Below are positions 32,405 through 44,119 of a stretch of 64,000 nucleotides of DNA, piece after piece. Under the pieces are notes generated by a model that had not been told where the DNA came from, made no database searches, and saw only the letters and a program-made list of their open reading frames with translations. The position numbers were made by a program, and so were the translations under genes. Within the stretch, counting starts at the first letter, position 1, and every line of letters begins with the position of its first letter. This stretch comes from Gonatopus flavifemur (taxonomy: Eukaryota; Arthropoda; Insecta; Hymenoptera; Dryinidae). Location: assembly GCA_018340375.1 (NCBI GenBank), contig JAFFJZ010000004.1, positions 30,602,001 to 30,666,000 of the forward strand, in the 5' to 3' direction.

Positions 32405-32445
<41 letters not shown>
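32405..32445. repeat. (GA)n microsatellite
   Basis: About 20 uninterrupted GA units beside the 138-bp MITE. A (TA)n run lies at 32821-32840. Confidence 0.9.
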
Positions 32446-32451
<6 letters not shown>

Positions 32452-33098
32452 CAATTAAGGATGTATACATTTCCATATAAATAGTAGGAAATAGATAGGG
32501 TTTGTGGGAGAATTTTTCTAAAGAGAATTCATCTGAGAACTACGAGGCTTGGAAGGGGGAAAAGAAGGAAATTGATGCAGAAATTTCTCTGAGGGTTACT
32601 CAGCGGTAAATTTCGTGAAAATTTTTCCAAAAGATGCAGATTTTGAGAGAACATAACATCAAAATGAATATACAAAAAGAGTCATGATAGAAAGGTGAAA
32701 AGAAAAAGTATAACTGAAATAAATCTGAGAGTATTTGCTATTATAGATAAGGAATTTTTATCATTAGCTCGATTTCCGCTTTCAATTCACATTTCGAGAG
32801 AGATATTAAATCCTCGGACTATATATATATATATATATATAGTATATATACCTGAACGTTGAATAATTATGGGTTTTCTCAGAAAAGCGAATAATTGAGA
32901 TTTAGACAGTTTTATTTGTAGAATCTCGTTGCTTTGCTAGGGTCCAATGCAGGTCATAGTGACCACAAATATAGAGTTGCTAGTGAAGTTTCCGAATTGC
33001 GATATTCATATGGATGTAGTATTTTAAAAGGAATTTTTTCATTGTGATCCAGAACGAGAGTGTAATTCCTTTTGAAATTTACTTCAGTCATCACCATA
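32446..33098. other. No recognisable gene
   Basis: AT-rich sequence with the (TA)n run at 32821-32840. No supported coding segment. Confidence 0.4.
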
Positions 33099-34389
33099 AC
33101 AGTCCATTTAAAAAGTCCGTAGGATGGCACATAGATGGCGTTACTAGAATTTTTTCCATATGATACTTATTTAGTACTAATCTTCAAACGATACGTGTGT
33201 AATTTCGATAGCAATCTGACTATTGATTCGTGAGTTATAGCATTTCGTGTGAAGCAACTTTTGTTATTGAAACAAAAAATGGAAAAAAATGAATTTCGAG
33301 TTTTTATGAAGCATTGCTTTTTGATGAAAAAAAATACAGTGGAAACCAAACAATGGCTTGATAAACATTATCCGGATTCTGCTCCATCGTGACAAATGGT
33401 AGAGGAGTGGATTGCTGAATTGAAATGTGGTCGTACCAGCACAAATGATGCAGAGCGCAGTGGATGCCCAAATGAGGTTGTTATTCCAGAAAACATGAAA
33501 AAATCAACAAATTGCTTATGAACGATCGCACATTGAAGGTGCACAAGTCAACTAACATTGGGAAGATATCAGATGGTAGTGTTTTCATCATTTTACAAGA
33601 ACATTTGGGTATGCGAAAGCTCTGTGCAAAGTGAGTGCCGCGTGAGCTCACAGTCGAACAAAAACAACAACGAATTGATGCTGCAGAGCAGTGTTTGGCG
33701 CTGTTGAACCGCAATAAAATCGAATTCTATCATCGATATGTGACAATGGATGGAACATAGCTCCACCATTACACATCAGAATACAAAAGACAGTCAGCTG
33801 AGTGGACAGCAGTCGACGAATCGAATCCAAAGCGAGCAAAGACGCAACAGTCGGTCGGTAAGAATGACGTCTGTATTTTGGGATGCGAAGGGAATAGTAT
33901 TCATCGACTATCTCCAAAAAGGAATCACCATCAACAGCAACTATTACTGCGCACTTTTGAATCGATTGAAGGCTGAAATCGCGATGAAACGGCCACAATT
34001 GTGGGAGAAAAAAGTGTTGTTACACCAAGACAATGGACCGTGTCACGAATCGATGAAAACAATGGCATAATTGAATGAATTGGGCTCCGAAAAGCTTACC
34101 CACCCACCGGATTCTCCAGATTTAGCCCCCAGCGACTTTTTCCTGCTTTCAGATTTCAAGAGAATGCTTGCTGGAAAGAAATTCATTCCAATCATGGAGC
34201 AATCAGTGAAACTGAGGCCTATTTTGAAAAGAAAGAGAAATCGTACTATAAAAGTGATATCGAAAAGTTGGGAAATTACTATACTCGTTGTATTGCCCTT
34301 GAAGGCAACTATCTTGAATAATCAAATCGAGTTTTGTCAAATTTTTGTTTTTTTTCTCACTTATCCTACGGACATATTGAATGACCTGG
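33099..34389 (+). mobile_element. mariner element, irritans-like (decayed)
   Basis: Ends ACAGTCCATTTAAAAAGTCC and, reversed from the right, ACCAGGTCATTCAATATGTCC share AGTCCGTAGGAT-type sequence about 15 bases in. TA precedes the left end (33097-33098) and a TA lies at 34390-34391. Length is about 1.29 kb, with a broken plus-strand transposase inside. Confidence 0.85.
33279..34321 (+). pseudogene. irritans-like mariner transposase pseudogene
   Basis: Starts MEKNEFRVFMKHCFL at ATG 33279. The N-terminal domain has stops near 33390 and frameshifts around 33500-33750. The core from about 33860 is open: VFWDAKGIVFIDYLQKG, then VLLHQDNGPCHES (second Asp), a TAA at 34068-34070, and DSPDLAPSDFFLLSDFKRML (third Asp). 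The tail ends LEGNYLE at the stop at 34319. The first catalytic motif survives only as a degenerate VTMDGT-like stretch. Not functional. Confidence 0.85.
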
Positions 34390-34537
34390 TAGTTTGAGAT
34401 TGGTGAGAGAAAAACTTCAAGAAAGCTCTATGTTTTACTTCAATGAGGATTTACTTTTTGAAGAGGGTTGTGCTCGGAGAAAATTCTCCATTTTCTCCTT
34501 GTTTGGGCACTGCCTACTTCTCTTCCCACCTGCTTAC

Positions 34538-34675
34538 GTCTTCATCCTTTCTCAATAGTATCTCTCTTTCCTCGCGTAATCCACATATTTCACTTGCACG
34601 AATTCTTGTATTTTCCAGTTCAACACTAATTTGTTTATAACGAGAATTATTGATTGTATATGAGTACTTCATCAT
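34538..34675 (-). CDS. Candidate coiled-coil first coding exon
   Basis: On the minus strand an ATG at 34675, directly after an in-frame TGA, opens 46 codons ending exactly at GAC followed by GTAAGC, a good donor. The peptide is polar and helical: ISVELENTRIRASEICGLRE then EREILLRKDED, with heptad-like spacing of I/L. No partner exon was found downstream before the mariner at 34389, so this is a candidate only. It could be chance. Confidence 0.3.
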
Positions 34676-34679
34676 TCAA

Positions 34680-35059
34680 GGATTTTGAAAGTGATGACAT
34701 TGAGTCTTTTGATCGTGTTTCTACAAAGTATTCCGGAGAAGTGATATTTTTGACGTTTTTATATTGCTTCAAAAGAGAGTAAAATTTAGAATTTTCATGA
34801 ATTATCAAATTTTGTAGTTGTTTGTGATGAAAGATGTTACGAATAACAAGTGAATTACATTAATCATCATTTGGTCCGAGCACAAGCTTGACAGAAATTA
34901 TTTGATATTTGCCATGTTTTGGAAGTTTTGTTTTCATGATTTGAATACTGCATATGAAAATTCAAGTTTCTCTTGTTTGTTAAATTTATTGTAATTTGTT
35001 AGAAATTATAATGGTTAGTATTGCATTGTATTTGGAATCACTTACCTCATATTATCAAG
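34680..35059. other. No recognisable feature
   Basis: AT-rich spacer. No supported gene. Confidence 0.4.
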
Positions 35060-35576
35060 ACGAACTGTTCTGAAGTTACAGAGTTTGGATAAGGAAGAAA
35101 AAGGAAAGCAAAGTGTAGAAAAAACATGACCAAGCCAAGTCTGACACAAGGCTGAGCCAGCCTTGCGTCAATGCTGCCACAATATATCATAATTATACAT
35201 ATTATAGACCTCCAACATGTTGCAGTAATCATTACAGGCATAGTGGCTTCCAGTATGAGTTTTTGGACAACCAATGGCTGTATATCGGGCCAACATTGGC
35301 TGCCAATGTTTGACAATCCAATACTTGTCAATCCTGAGCCACTTGGTTGTGCAATATTCCTCGTGAAAGATGCTCTGGATTTTTATATAACATTCGTCCA
35401 AGATTGAAGCAACAGTCGTAGCCAATGCTGAGCCAACAATGGGTTAATTGCCATATCGGTAGTCCTGTAAACCGGTAGGGAATATGGAATGAGTCGAAGG
35501 TTGAGTTTTTGATATCGGCGATGCTTGATAGCCAACGTTCAGCCAACCTCGAACCAACCTTGGCTCAATGTTCCGT
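35060..35576. repeat. CCAAC/TTGGC-rich degenerate repeat
   Basis: Words such as GCCAACATTGGCTGCCAATG, GAGCCAACAATGGGTT, AGCCAACCTCGAACCAACC and GGCTCAATG recur over about 500 bp. The style is like the TACTGGC repeat but the two do not align base for base. Confidence 0.4.
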
Positions 35577-35584
35577 ATTGGGAC

Positions 35585-35750
35585 CAGTGATGCCAGCATT
35601 TGGTCGACCGAGTCGATTTTCCCTCTCCATTACATCTGTATGTATGGCAATGTCACACAACAATCAAACCTCCGACAAAAGAAATTTGATTGTATAGAGC
35701 GTGATGGGAGGGGGAAAATCGACTCGGTCGACCAAATGCTGGCATCACTG
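35585..35750. mobile_element. hAT-type MITE, family M1 copy 2
   Basis: 166 bp, arms of about 48 bp starting CAGTGATGCCAGCATTTGG, flanked by an exact 8-bp duplication ATTGGGAC (35577-35584 and 35751-35758). The arms match the truncated copy near 56.7 kb (GGTCGACC, AGAGCGTGATGG). Confidence 0.92.
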
Positions 35751-35758
35751 ATTGGGAC

Positions 35759-36395
35759 TCTTCTGATTGAATTTGGAATGGGAGGTTTCAGAGAGATTAA
35801 AGAGGTTGTTGGATGGAATATTAGTAGGTAGTTGAGAGTGTAATCATTTTTAAAAATTTACATTCTGAAATAAGTCGAAATTTTCAGTGCTTCAGTTGAA
35901 AGTTGAGGATTCCTCATGAAGTGAGATTGTCAAAATCATTATTATTGAAATATTAATCAATTTCCGCATTATCAGTCAAATTGTTCAGGAGTTTGATAGT
36001 TTGGAGTCTCGTGATATGTGATTGCAAATTTTTCAAGAAATTATTCAATTCTTGTTTTCTAAAGAAGAGTAAGCTTGAATCCAGTTCAGGGAAACTTCTT
36101 GACCCCAGAAGAGGCCTGTTTTATCCGTACAGTTTGAGTCTATGAGTATTGAATTTCAGTTTTCTCCCAAGTGGACGTTCAAAGGTTAAGCTAAGGATTC
36201 CTATTTGGATTCAAACGTGTAAGTATAGTCGCAGGGTCTCAGGGGCTAGAGGAAAGGAAAAAAAAAAGAGAAGAGGAAATTTGGAAGCTTCAAGATCTTG
36301 TTACAGTATTGTAAAATTGCAACCAAACAAAGAAGAATTACGATTCCTCAATCCTAAGAAGGGATGTAGGCAAAGTATTCCTGAATGAATATTGC
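35759..36395. other. No assigned gene
   Basis: A possible short exon at 36160-36217 (TTGAATTTCAG acceptor, GTAAGTAT donor) has one open frame, but its phase does not fit the SEP exon downstream, so I do not call it. Confidence 0.35.
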
Positions 36396-36403
36396 GTGGT
36401 CTC

Positions 36404-37102
36404 TAGGGGTGTGCGGGTACCCGAGTCATCGGGTTTTTATCGGGTTGGGTCGGGTCGGGTACCCGTCGGGTCGGGTTTTTCAATTACCCGAGTTTTTCGG
36501 GTACCCGATTACATTCGGGTGATTCAAATATAGCAAACGTTTTCCTCAGCAGGAAATATTGTGACAGCAACTCGATCAAGATTACTGACAAAACATGTGG
36601 AAGAGTTGTGCTCCCTCCATTCAAATTCAAAAATATGAAAAAAGAGTGATATTTATAAGAAGAATATTCATTTTCATTGATATTCAAGATTCTATATTGT
36701 GGTTACTAAATAAGAAAATAGATAATATATTATTTATGAGATATAAATGTGATTATATTTTTTGATTGAATTAAAAAATAAATATAAACATTCCATGAAG
36801 CAATTTGGAGATTTCTTAATGCGCTGCATAATCAATTACATGGAGTAACAACCCTAATAGACTTGTAGTGAATATGGCATTCTTCATATTAGAATTGAAT
36901 TCATATGAAATCCCCTTATTCCTACAATCGCTCAAGACAATTTGTCCTTAAAATATCAACGGCAATGGCAACTTCGAATAGAAGTTGAAAATATTAAATT
37001 CAAGCGATTTTATTATATTCGGGTACCCGACTTGGAAAACCCGATTTAATCGGGTACCCGACCCGACCCGACCCGATAAAAAGTGCTACCCGCACACCCC
37101 TA
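36404..37102 (+). mobile_element. Internally deleted hAT element
   Basis: 699 bp with TIRs TAGGGGTGTGCGGGTA and an exact 8-bp duplication GTGGTCTC (36396-36403 and 37103-37110). Subterminal regions are packed with CGGGTACCCG and GGGTCGGGTCG words, the likely transposase binding sites. Just inside the left terminus, 36534-36638 encodes the very end of a hAT transposase (FSSAGNIVTATRSRLLTKHV, EELC, then a stop). The middle of the gene is deleted. It is a non-autonomous derivative of a full element, related to the remnant at 9436-9926. Confidence 0.93.
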
Positions 37103-37110
37103 GTGGTCTC

Positions 37111-37446
37111 CGTCAGAGCGCCAGCATAATTAGGGAATTGAAATGACTAGGGAATTGAATGATCATTAGAAATGACCATCGAATTTTGTTCATTTAGCCA
37201 TATGCGCTTACGGTGGAATATAATTCCTTGCCGAATCTTTGGGGATTGCAGTAGCTTGCACAATTTTCCAAAAACTTAGTTCCTATTCCTATTCTTCCTT
37301 CTGTTCATATTGTGATTTTTATTCAACTAGTCGGTTTTATCTGGAACGGTTTATGTGGATACGGAACACAATATATTTTAAGTTACTGAGTTTTCCATTA
37401 TGACTATGTATCATTTTAAAAAATTAATCATTCTTGAACTTTTAAG
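37111..37446. other. Intronic sequence upstream of SEP exon
   Basis: AT-rich, ending in an acceptor TTGAACTTTTAAG at 37434-37446. No upstream UBXN11-like exon was recognised here or farther left; it may be outside the window or too diverged. Confidence 0.45.
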
Positions 37447-37614
37447 ACCACCTCCTGCGTCTCTTTGAAATTCTACAAAAACGGAATGATCGTGCAATCT
37501 GGTCCGTTTCGTCCCTATAATGAACCAACGGCAATTTCATTCATTCAAGATATCTTGGATGGATATTTCCCATCCGAATTACAGCAGAAGTATCCGTATG
37601 GTGTACCGTTCGAG
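37447..37614 (+). CDS. UBXN11-like exon: SEP domain, first part
   Basis: A 168-nt exon, phase 0 at both ends, acceptor TTTTAAG, donor GAG|GTAAGA. It encodes SLKFYKNGMIVQSGPFRPYN then IQDILDGYFPSELQQKYPYG and VPFE. This aligns throughout with the SEP domain of UBX-domain protein 11 (KLYRNGI...GPF.P, DILDG.FPSELQ..YPNGVPF). SEP domains bind p97/VCP or act as its cofactor region; UBXN11 (socius) has also been linked to Rho-type GTPase signalling. The domain continues without a gap in the exon at 57498, nearly 20 kb away. Upstream exons are not identified. Confidence 0.88.
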
Positions 37615-37977
37615 GTAAGAAATATTTATTGGAACTGGGGGTGAAAATACAAAAATGACAATCTTCATCTGGTATATAAAAGGAACGAGTTCTTCAAAAC
37701 ATTTCAAATGGAACAACAGAAGAGTAACTAATCAAAACTAGAGATTGTTACTTTTGTATCTGAACCTTTAGAACATATTCCACGACACTCATTCATTTCA
37801 TATCGCTGAAGTTTGAATCATTTATTGGAAGTATTAGAAGACAAAAACTCACAGTACATGCTTTGAACGAAGTTTTCAGTTCGACGGAGTTGATTCGAGA
37901 AGATTAATAACGCTAATTTATCAGATTCCGTGAGTTTAACTTTTGATTCTGTTGTTATGAACGATTTACACTTCAGG

Positions 37978-40900
37978 AGTATATGTGGGGGGACGTGAAA
38001 CACCCTCCACTCCCCTTTTCGGGGGTCCACCCATACCCTCCACAGGGACTGGTCCAGAGCTCGATTCAAGTGAGATGGAGTAGGAACATCACGAACCTCA
38101 GAGATGAGTTCCTAAGATGATGAGAAAGAGATGTTCACAGAACATAATGTTGGATCAGCAAATTGAATGATAATATAAAAATAATTGTTCCAAATTTTAT
38201 GAGTGAATGGATGAATAGAATCAATAATCCTTCCAAAAAGAGATTCTTCTTCTTGTACCAAAGTCGAAGGTCTCTCCTAAGACGTATGAAAGAATGTCTC
38301 GAAAGGTATACGAATATACCGAATATTGCAAATTGTTCGCAAAGAGAACAGAAAAAAGTTCCAGCACATGAAGTGACCCTCCCTCGTAGAGTAGATAGGG
38401 AAACTTGACAAGATCGGTCGGTCTCTTTCATTGAGTACAGGGTGAGGTATAAAGGTCTTGAAGATGACACTCTGAGGTATGATAGAAACTGTATGTATAT
38501 GAGTACAACACATACGAAACGGAAAGAATGGAACGAATGATATAAAGATATCATTCAATAACAAATTAAAAACAAATCTATGGAATGTAAGAGATTCTTG
38601 ATAATTGAATCGTAAACGTTTCGCAAGGTTTTCGTGAGGTAAAGAATATGTGGGAATGTGGAAATGGGACCCTTTTTTCCACCTTGTCGGTAGAGACAAT
38701 AGTACCCGATCCCTTTCGTCGACCGAAAGAGTAAGTGTAGCAATACAAAAAACTTCGAAGAGGTAAAGAAATAACGACGAGTACATGAAAATGCGGTCAA
38801 TCCTAACAAAAATCTAGGAAAACATTCAAACGAAAATTTCCTCACAATGAGAATTTTGATAAGATACAACAGAATATGCTTCATTTGGAAAAAACATGTG
38901 AAACCAATATGAGCTGCTAAGTACATTCGGTTGTCCAGATGGTATGTGAACGGTTTCTCGTATATTATAACTTCAGTTTGTTTGAATTGTATTCGTACAT
39001 TGAGGAAAATGTGTTTCGTAGAACTAGCAATAAGAGCATTGCTGACATTTTATTGTTGAATATACAATAATTCTTGTTCTTGTAGCAATATATAGTTGTC
39101 TTATTAACAATAAAATTGTCAATTCAGCAATTTTATTGCTGGTTGATATGTGACAGTTCAGCATTGTCATATGTCAACCTACAATAAAAATCGTAAGAAT
39201 ATGACCGTTAACATTGCTGAATTGACAATTCTATTGTTAACAAGACAACATGTATTGCTTTAAGAACAAAAATTATTGTATTTCCAACAATAAAATGCCA
39301 ACAATTCTGTGATTGCTAGTTCTACGAAACACATTTTTTTCAGGGTAGTGATCTGTGACTGTATCGAATAAAAAATACATAGTGGAAGTTACATACATAG
39401 TACATTCAAAATCTTTGTGTTCAGGGGACTGTTGTTCTTTCATTCAGAATTGTGAACGAATGTGAAACAAACTATACAACGTCTGCGTGAAGAAAATTGA
39501 GCATATGTAATCATATCTTCTGTATAGAGACCAGTTTATAACTAGTGAAGAGTAATTGTAGTTGACTGGAGCGATTGAATAGACTACTGATACTTCGAAT
39601 TAATCTCATATTTGAAATCAAGGCTGTAAGTCATATTGTACGCAGAAATGAGATGTAATTGTGTTATTTTACACACAATGATGTATTCAGGTTATTTCAT
39701 CTTACATCGTCACTTAAGTGAGACTGAAATATAACCAATCTCGACCGATTTCTATGAAGAGAAAAGTGTTTTATGCTTTCAATTCTCCTTGAGAAGACCC
39801 CATTGATTCTGCTTTGCTTTTGTCTGCGGATGTTGATGAGAACAGCAATGCACTCTATCCTGAAAATTGTAGGATATCTGCTATACTTCAGCCTGCATAG
39901 AATCTTTGAATGGGAATTATTTCCGAACAGAAGATCAGATTTTCGGAAACCTTTTGTTCCTTTGCGATCCCCGTGGGGTAAGTAAGGGTTAACTGACTGA
40001 TAAATTGATACTGAAAACAATCCATAACGCTTAAAGCGGCCCACGTTTTTGGACATATCAATGACAAGGAAGTTCAGGAAATAATAATAAAATTATCATT
40101 GATCGCAATCAAATACAGTGTCAGTGAAGGGTACATTCAAGTCTTCCAAAGTGGTAAATTGATTTGAAATTAAAAAATGTTGAATCAAAACTGTCAAAGA
40201 CATTCATTCACAACCTATGAGTTATATTCTGAGTTTGACGTTTGAAAAATTGACATGAAACCATAGAATGAGAATGAATTTCACTATGAGATAAGATGAA
40301 ATAGAGAAGAATACGATTTCGTTGAGATGAATTTTGTTACATCCGAATCCAATTCTCTAGATCTCAATTCTGTTTTATTCTTTGGAATCACATGTTTTTT
40401 TGTTGGTTAATATTGATAATATTGAAGAGGAGAATCATCTGGGAATAAAAATGAAAATGGAGGTTTGTAAGCATAGAAATGTAATCAAGTTTGGATAGAA
40501 TAATTGGAGAGGTGAGACTTTCGGGGAGGAGATTTTAAAATAAATTGTATCTGCAGTTCCTCCAGTTCAGTTGAGCTCTAGTTATTCTGGATTCAAATCA
40601 ATTCATATAACCACAATATTATTGCAGATGTTCAATTTCCATCAAGTTAATCATGAATAGTCTGCTCACTTATTTACCAGTGCATCTGTGAAGTGCAAAA
40701 GTAAAGATGAGCTTAATATGATTCTATTGTATGTGAAATTTTGGAATTGATGAGGCATGTAGTTGATAATAATTCCAATTCATAGATTCTGTGCAGGCTG
40801 AAGTATAGCAGATATCCTACAATTTTTAGGGTAGAGTGCAATGCTGTTGATGTTCTCATTATGATCCGCAGACAAAAGGGTCTTCTCAAGAGAAATTAAA

Positions 40901-42360
40901 TGCATGAATCACTATTCTCTTCATAGGAATCGGTCGAGATTGGTTATATTTCAGTCTCACTTAAGTGACGATGTAAGATGAAATAACCTGAATACATCAT
41001 TGTGTGTAAAATAACACAATTACATCTCATTTCTGCGTACAATATGACTTACAGCCTTGATTTCAAATATGAGATTAATTCGAAGTATCAGTAGTCTATT
41101 CAATCGCTCCAGTCAAGCTGAACTACAATTACTCTTCACTAGTTATAAACTGGTCTCTATACAGAAGATATGATTTCATATGCTCAATTTTCTTCACGCA
41201 GACTTTGTATAGTTTGTTTCACATTCGTTTACAATTCCGAATGGAGAAACAACAATCCTCTGAGCACAAGGATTTTGAATGTACTACGTATGTAACTTCC
41301 ACTATATATTTTTTATTCAATACAGTCATGAATCACTTCGAATACAATTCAAACAAACTGAGGTTGCAATATACAAGAAACCGTTCACATACCATCTGGA
41401 CAACCGAATGTACTTGGCAGTTCATATTAGTCTCACATTTTTTTTCCAAATGAAGCATATTCTGTTGTATCTTATCAAAATTCCCATTCTGGGGAAATTT
41501 TCGTTCGAATGTTTTTCTAGATTTTTGTTAAGATTGACCGCATTTTCATGTACTCGTCGTTATTTCTTTACCTCTTCGAAGTTTTTTGTATTGTTCCACT
41601 CACTCTTTCGGTCGACGAAAGGAATCGGGTACTATTGTCTCCACCGACGAGACGGAGAACAAGGGTCTCATTTCCACATTCCGACGTATTCTTCCGTATA
41701 CCTTGCGAGACATTTGAGATTTATTTATCGAGAATCTCTTGCATTCCATTCATTTGTTTATTATTCGTTATTGAATGATATCTTCATATTATTCGTTATT
41801 GAATGACACCTTATATTATTCGTTCCATTTTTCCATTTCGTATGTGTTGTACTCACATACGTACAGTTTCTATCATACCTCAGAGTGTCATTTTCGAGAC
41901 CTTCATACCTCACCCTGTACTCAATCAAAGGGACCGACCGATCTCGTCGATTTTGCCCATCTACTCTGCGAAGAAGGGTCATTTCACGTGTTGGAACTTT
42001 TTTCTGTTCTCTTTGCGAAGTGTATTCGTATACCTTCCAAGACATTCTTTCATACGTCTTAGGAGAGACCTTCGACTTTGATGCAAAAAGAAGAATCTCT
42101 TTCCGCAAGGCTTATTGATTCTATTTATTCATTTACTCATGAAAGTTTCAAACAATTATTCTTATATCATCAATCAATCCCCTCATTCGACATTAGGTTC
42201 TGTGAACATCTCTTTTTCATTATCTTAGGAACTCATCTCTGAGGTTCGTGGTGTTCCTACTACATCTCACTTCACTCGAGCTGGATCACTCCTCGTAGAG
42301 GGTATGGGTAGATCCCCGAAAAGGCGGGTGGAGGGTGTTTCCGGTACTCCCACATATACT
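37978..42360. repeat. 4.4-kb imperfect palindrome
   Basis: Left arm 37978 to about 39925, right arm about 40766-42360, spacer about 840 bp. Outer ends AGTATATGTGGGG and CCCACATATACT; inner ends share CTGCATAGAATCT and GATATCTGCTATACTTCAGCC. Once a 347-bp MITE in the left arm is removed both arms are about 1.59 kb. Each arm carries matching open frames (about 120-175 codons, for example FSFECF-RFLL-LTAFSCTRRYFF) transcribed toward the outer ends. No family is recognised and both are cut by stops and frameshifts. No target duplication identified. Confidence 0.88.
38998..39344. mobile_element. MITE inserted in left arm of the palindrome
   Basis: A hairpin of about 347 bp with ends GAGGAAAATGTGTTTCGTAG and, reversed from the right, CTGAAAAAAATGTGTTTCGT. 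The arms are rich in AACAATAAAAT and GCAATATAT words. The right arm of the surrounding palindrome has the empty site (TTGTATTCGAAGTGATT on reversal, near 41330-41350), which fixes the boundaries to a few bases. A 3-bp GTA duplication is possible. Superfamily not assigned. Confidence 0.82.
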
Positions 42361-42800
42361 AATCACTCCAACAACACTCCATTTTTGTCAAGTCTGCGCA
42401 CATAGAAGTTTGAAAAACCTCTATGAAGTACAGATGTCGCGATGTTTGAAAACATCGATGTTTTGCATAAAACTCTATATCATACTGGAAAGCGCACTTC
42501 TCAAAAATGGCCGGTGGGCTTAGTGCAAGAGAGAAGGTTGCTTTGAGTGGGAAGCTTTCTCTTTTGTTTATATTAATGAACTATAGTCGCATCTATTCTT
42601 GAAGAGAGATAGCATCCCTTTCGAAATTCAAAATCTCACTGTCCCAAATTGATGATAAAAGTCATCCTGAATATGGTTCTATAACGATACATTTATTGAA
42701 CTGAATCCTAAGAACTTTTGGAGAGAAATCACAGAAATCATAAAATTTTGTCTGTTTATTAGAATCGAAATATTATCAAGAAAATGGTATCACTCATTCA
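42361..42800. other. No recognisable feature
   Basis: Short unique stretch between the palindrome and a mariner. Confidence 0.4.
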
Positions 42801-42804
42801 AATA

Positions 42805-44015
42805 TTAGGTGTATGACTTAATTTTCGACTTTTTGTGACAAAAAAACTTTCATATTATAAAATACATCAACACCAGATCAACCCTCAAAGTATCGCTCGT
42901 TGTTCCCGATGACCTTGCCCCATCAATCGGGCAACATACAAATACCATCGGGGGAAAAACTTGCAAGCTTTGAGGCGATGAAGTCATCGACGAACTTTCG
43001 TACGTCGTTCAGAGCTTGGAAACGACTATCCTTCAAGGCATGCCGCATGGACCGCTAGAGATGATAATCAGATGGAGCTGAATTCGGTGAATATGCCGGG
43101 TAGTGCAGAACTTTCCAGCCCAAGTATGAAATGGTTTGCTGAGTCGAGCGAGCAACATGAGATCAAGCGTTATCATGGAGCAATATAACTTTTGGCGTTT
43201 TCTCATCAAGGATGTCGTGCAATTTGTTAAATTGTTGGCTGTAGTCTGCAGTCATTGTTCGACCTGTTCCTAACAGTTCGTAATACACTACACCCTTCAT
43301 ATCCCACCAGATGCAGAGGAGAACCTTCGTCGAGTGGGAACTTTGTTGGGGAGTGTATGTCGACGGTTGTCCTGGCTCCACCCATGACTTTCCGCGTTTA
43401 GGATTGGCAAAAAGAGTGTATTTTCCATCTCCTGTCACAATTTTCCCCGAAAAATTCTCTTTTTGGTCCTTGCCGAGCAACGAAGAGCAAGTGTTCACTC
43501 GTTGACCAAGGTTCTGTTTGATCAATTCATGTGGCGCCGATCTTCCTCCCTTTTGTATTTTTCCCATCGCGTGTAATAGCTTGAGCTGCAAGCTGTTTTT
43601 GGATTCGCGTTGAGTCTTCGTCGAGCAACTTTTACAATTCACCATCTTGAAATTTCGGAGGCTGTCCAGGACGTTCCCGATCGCTGAGATCGGAATCGCT
43701 TATACTGAAATTTACACGTACCATAAGACACAACATCATCACCAAGAGTAGAACAAATCGAATTGCATGCTTCAATGGCTTGTTTTCCTTGTTGGAATTC
43801 ATGAAGAATGCAGTGACGAATGTGTTGCTCATCGGTTGCCATCGTATATACTACTATTTTGTGAGGTTATACAGCTCTTGCAGGTATGATATAAAGTGTA
43901 TAAGAAACTTCGAGGTCAACCCTTTGAATCCGCAAATGTGGGCGGGCATATTTGAACTTCAAGTAGGAATTCCTGCTCGATGAAAAAAAAGTCAAAAATC
44001 AAGTTATACACCTCA
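42805..44015 (-). mobile_element. mariner element (decayed, minus strand)
   Basis: Ends TTAGGTGTATGACTTAATTT and, reversed from the right, TGAGGTGTATAACTTGATTT, both continuing into CGACTTTTT/TGACTTTTT. TA precedes the left end (42803-42804); the right TA is degraded. About 1.21 kb. Its transposase belongs to a different lineage from the other copies in the window. Confidence 0.85.
42878..43842 (-). pseudogene. mariner transposase pseudogene (minus strand)
   Basis: Starts MATDEQHIRHCILHEF at 43842. Two frameshifts near 43640-43690 separate the N-terminal part from DGELVKLLDEDST-like sequence. Then HAMGKIQKGGRSAPHEL (linker), IVTGDGKYTLFANPKRGKSW (the first Asp is kept, but the next residue is Gly where the family has Glu), VLLCIWWDMKGVVYYELL and VILLHDNA (second Asp), a stop at 43160-43162, and an AYSPNSAPSDYH remnant (third Asp). 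The end is RYFEG at a TGA at 42878. Inactive. Confidence 0.85.
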
Positions 44016-44119
44016 AAATGAGACTAATGAGACCCCTTTACGTCGTCAAATAGACACATGTTTACACGTTATTAACATGGAATTGAATATACCAATTGAT
44101 CGAACACGCTCTCAGAAAT

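Noticed and set aside
36160..36217. Upstream exon of the UBXN11-like gene
   Set aside because: It has acceptor- and donor-like ends and one open frame, but its end phase does not fit the phase-0 SEP exon and the peptide has no known similarity.
38135..42118. Mirrored open frames in the palindrome as duplicated host genes
   Set aside because: They overlap in several frames, are rich in Phe/Tyr/Leu from T-rich DNA, differ by stops and frameshifts between arms and match no family I know.
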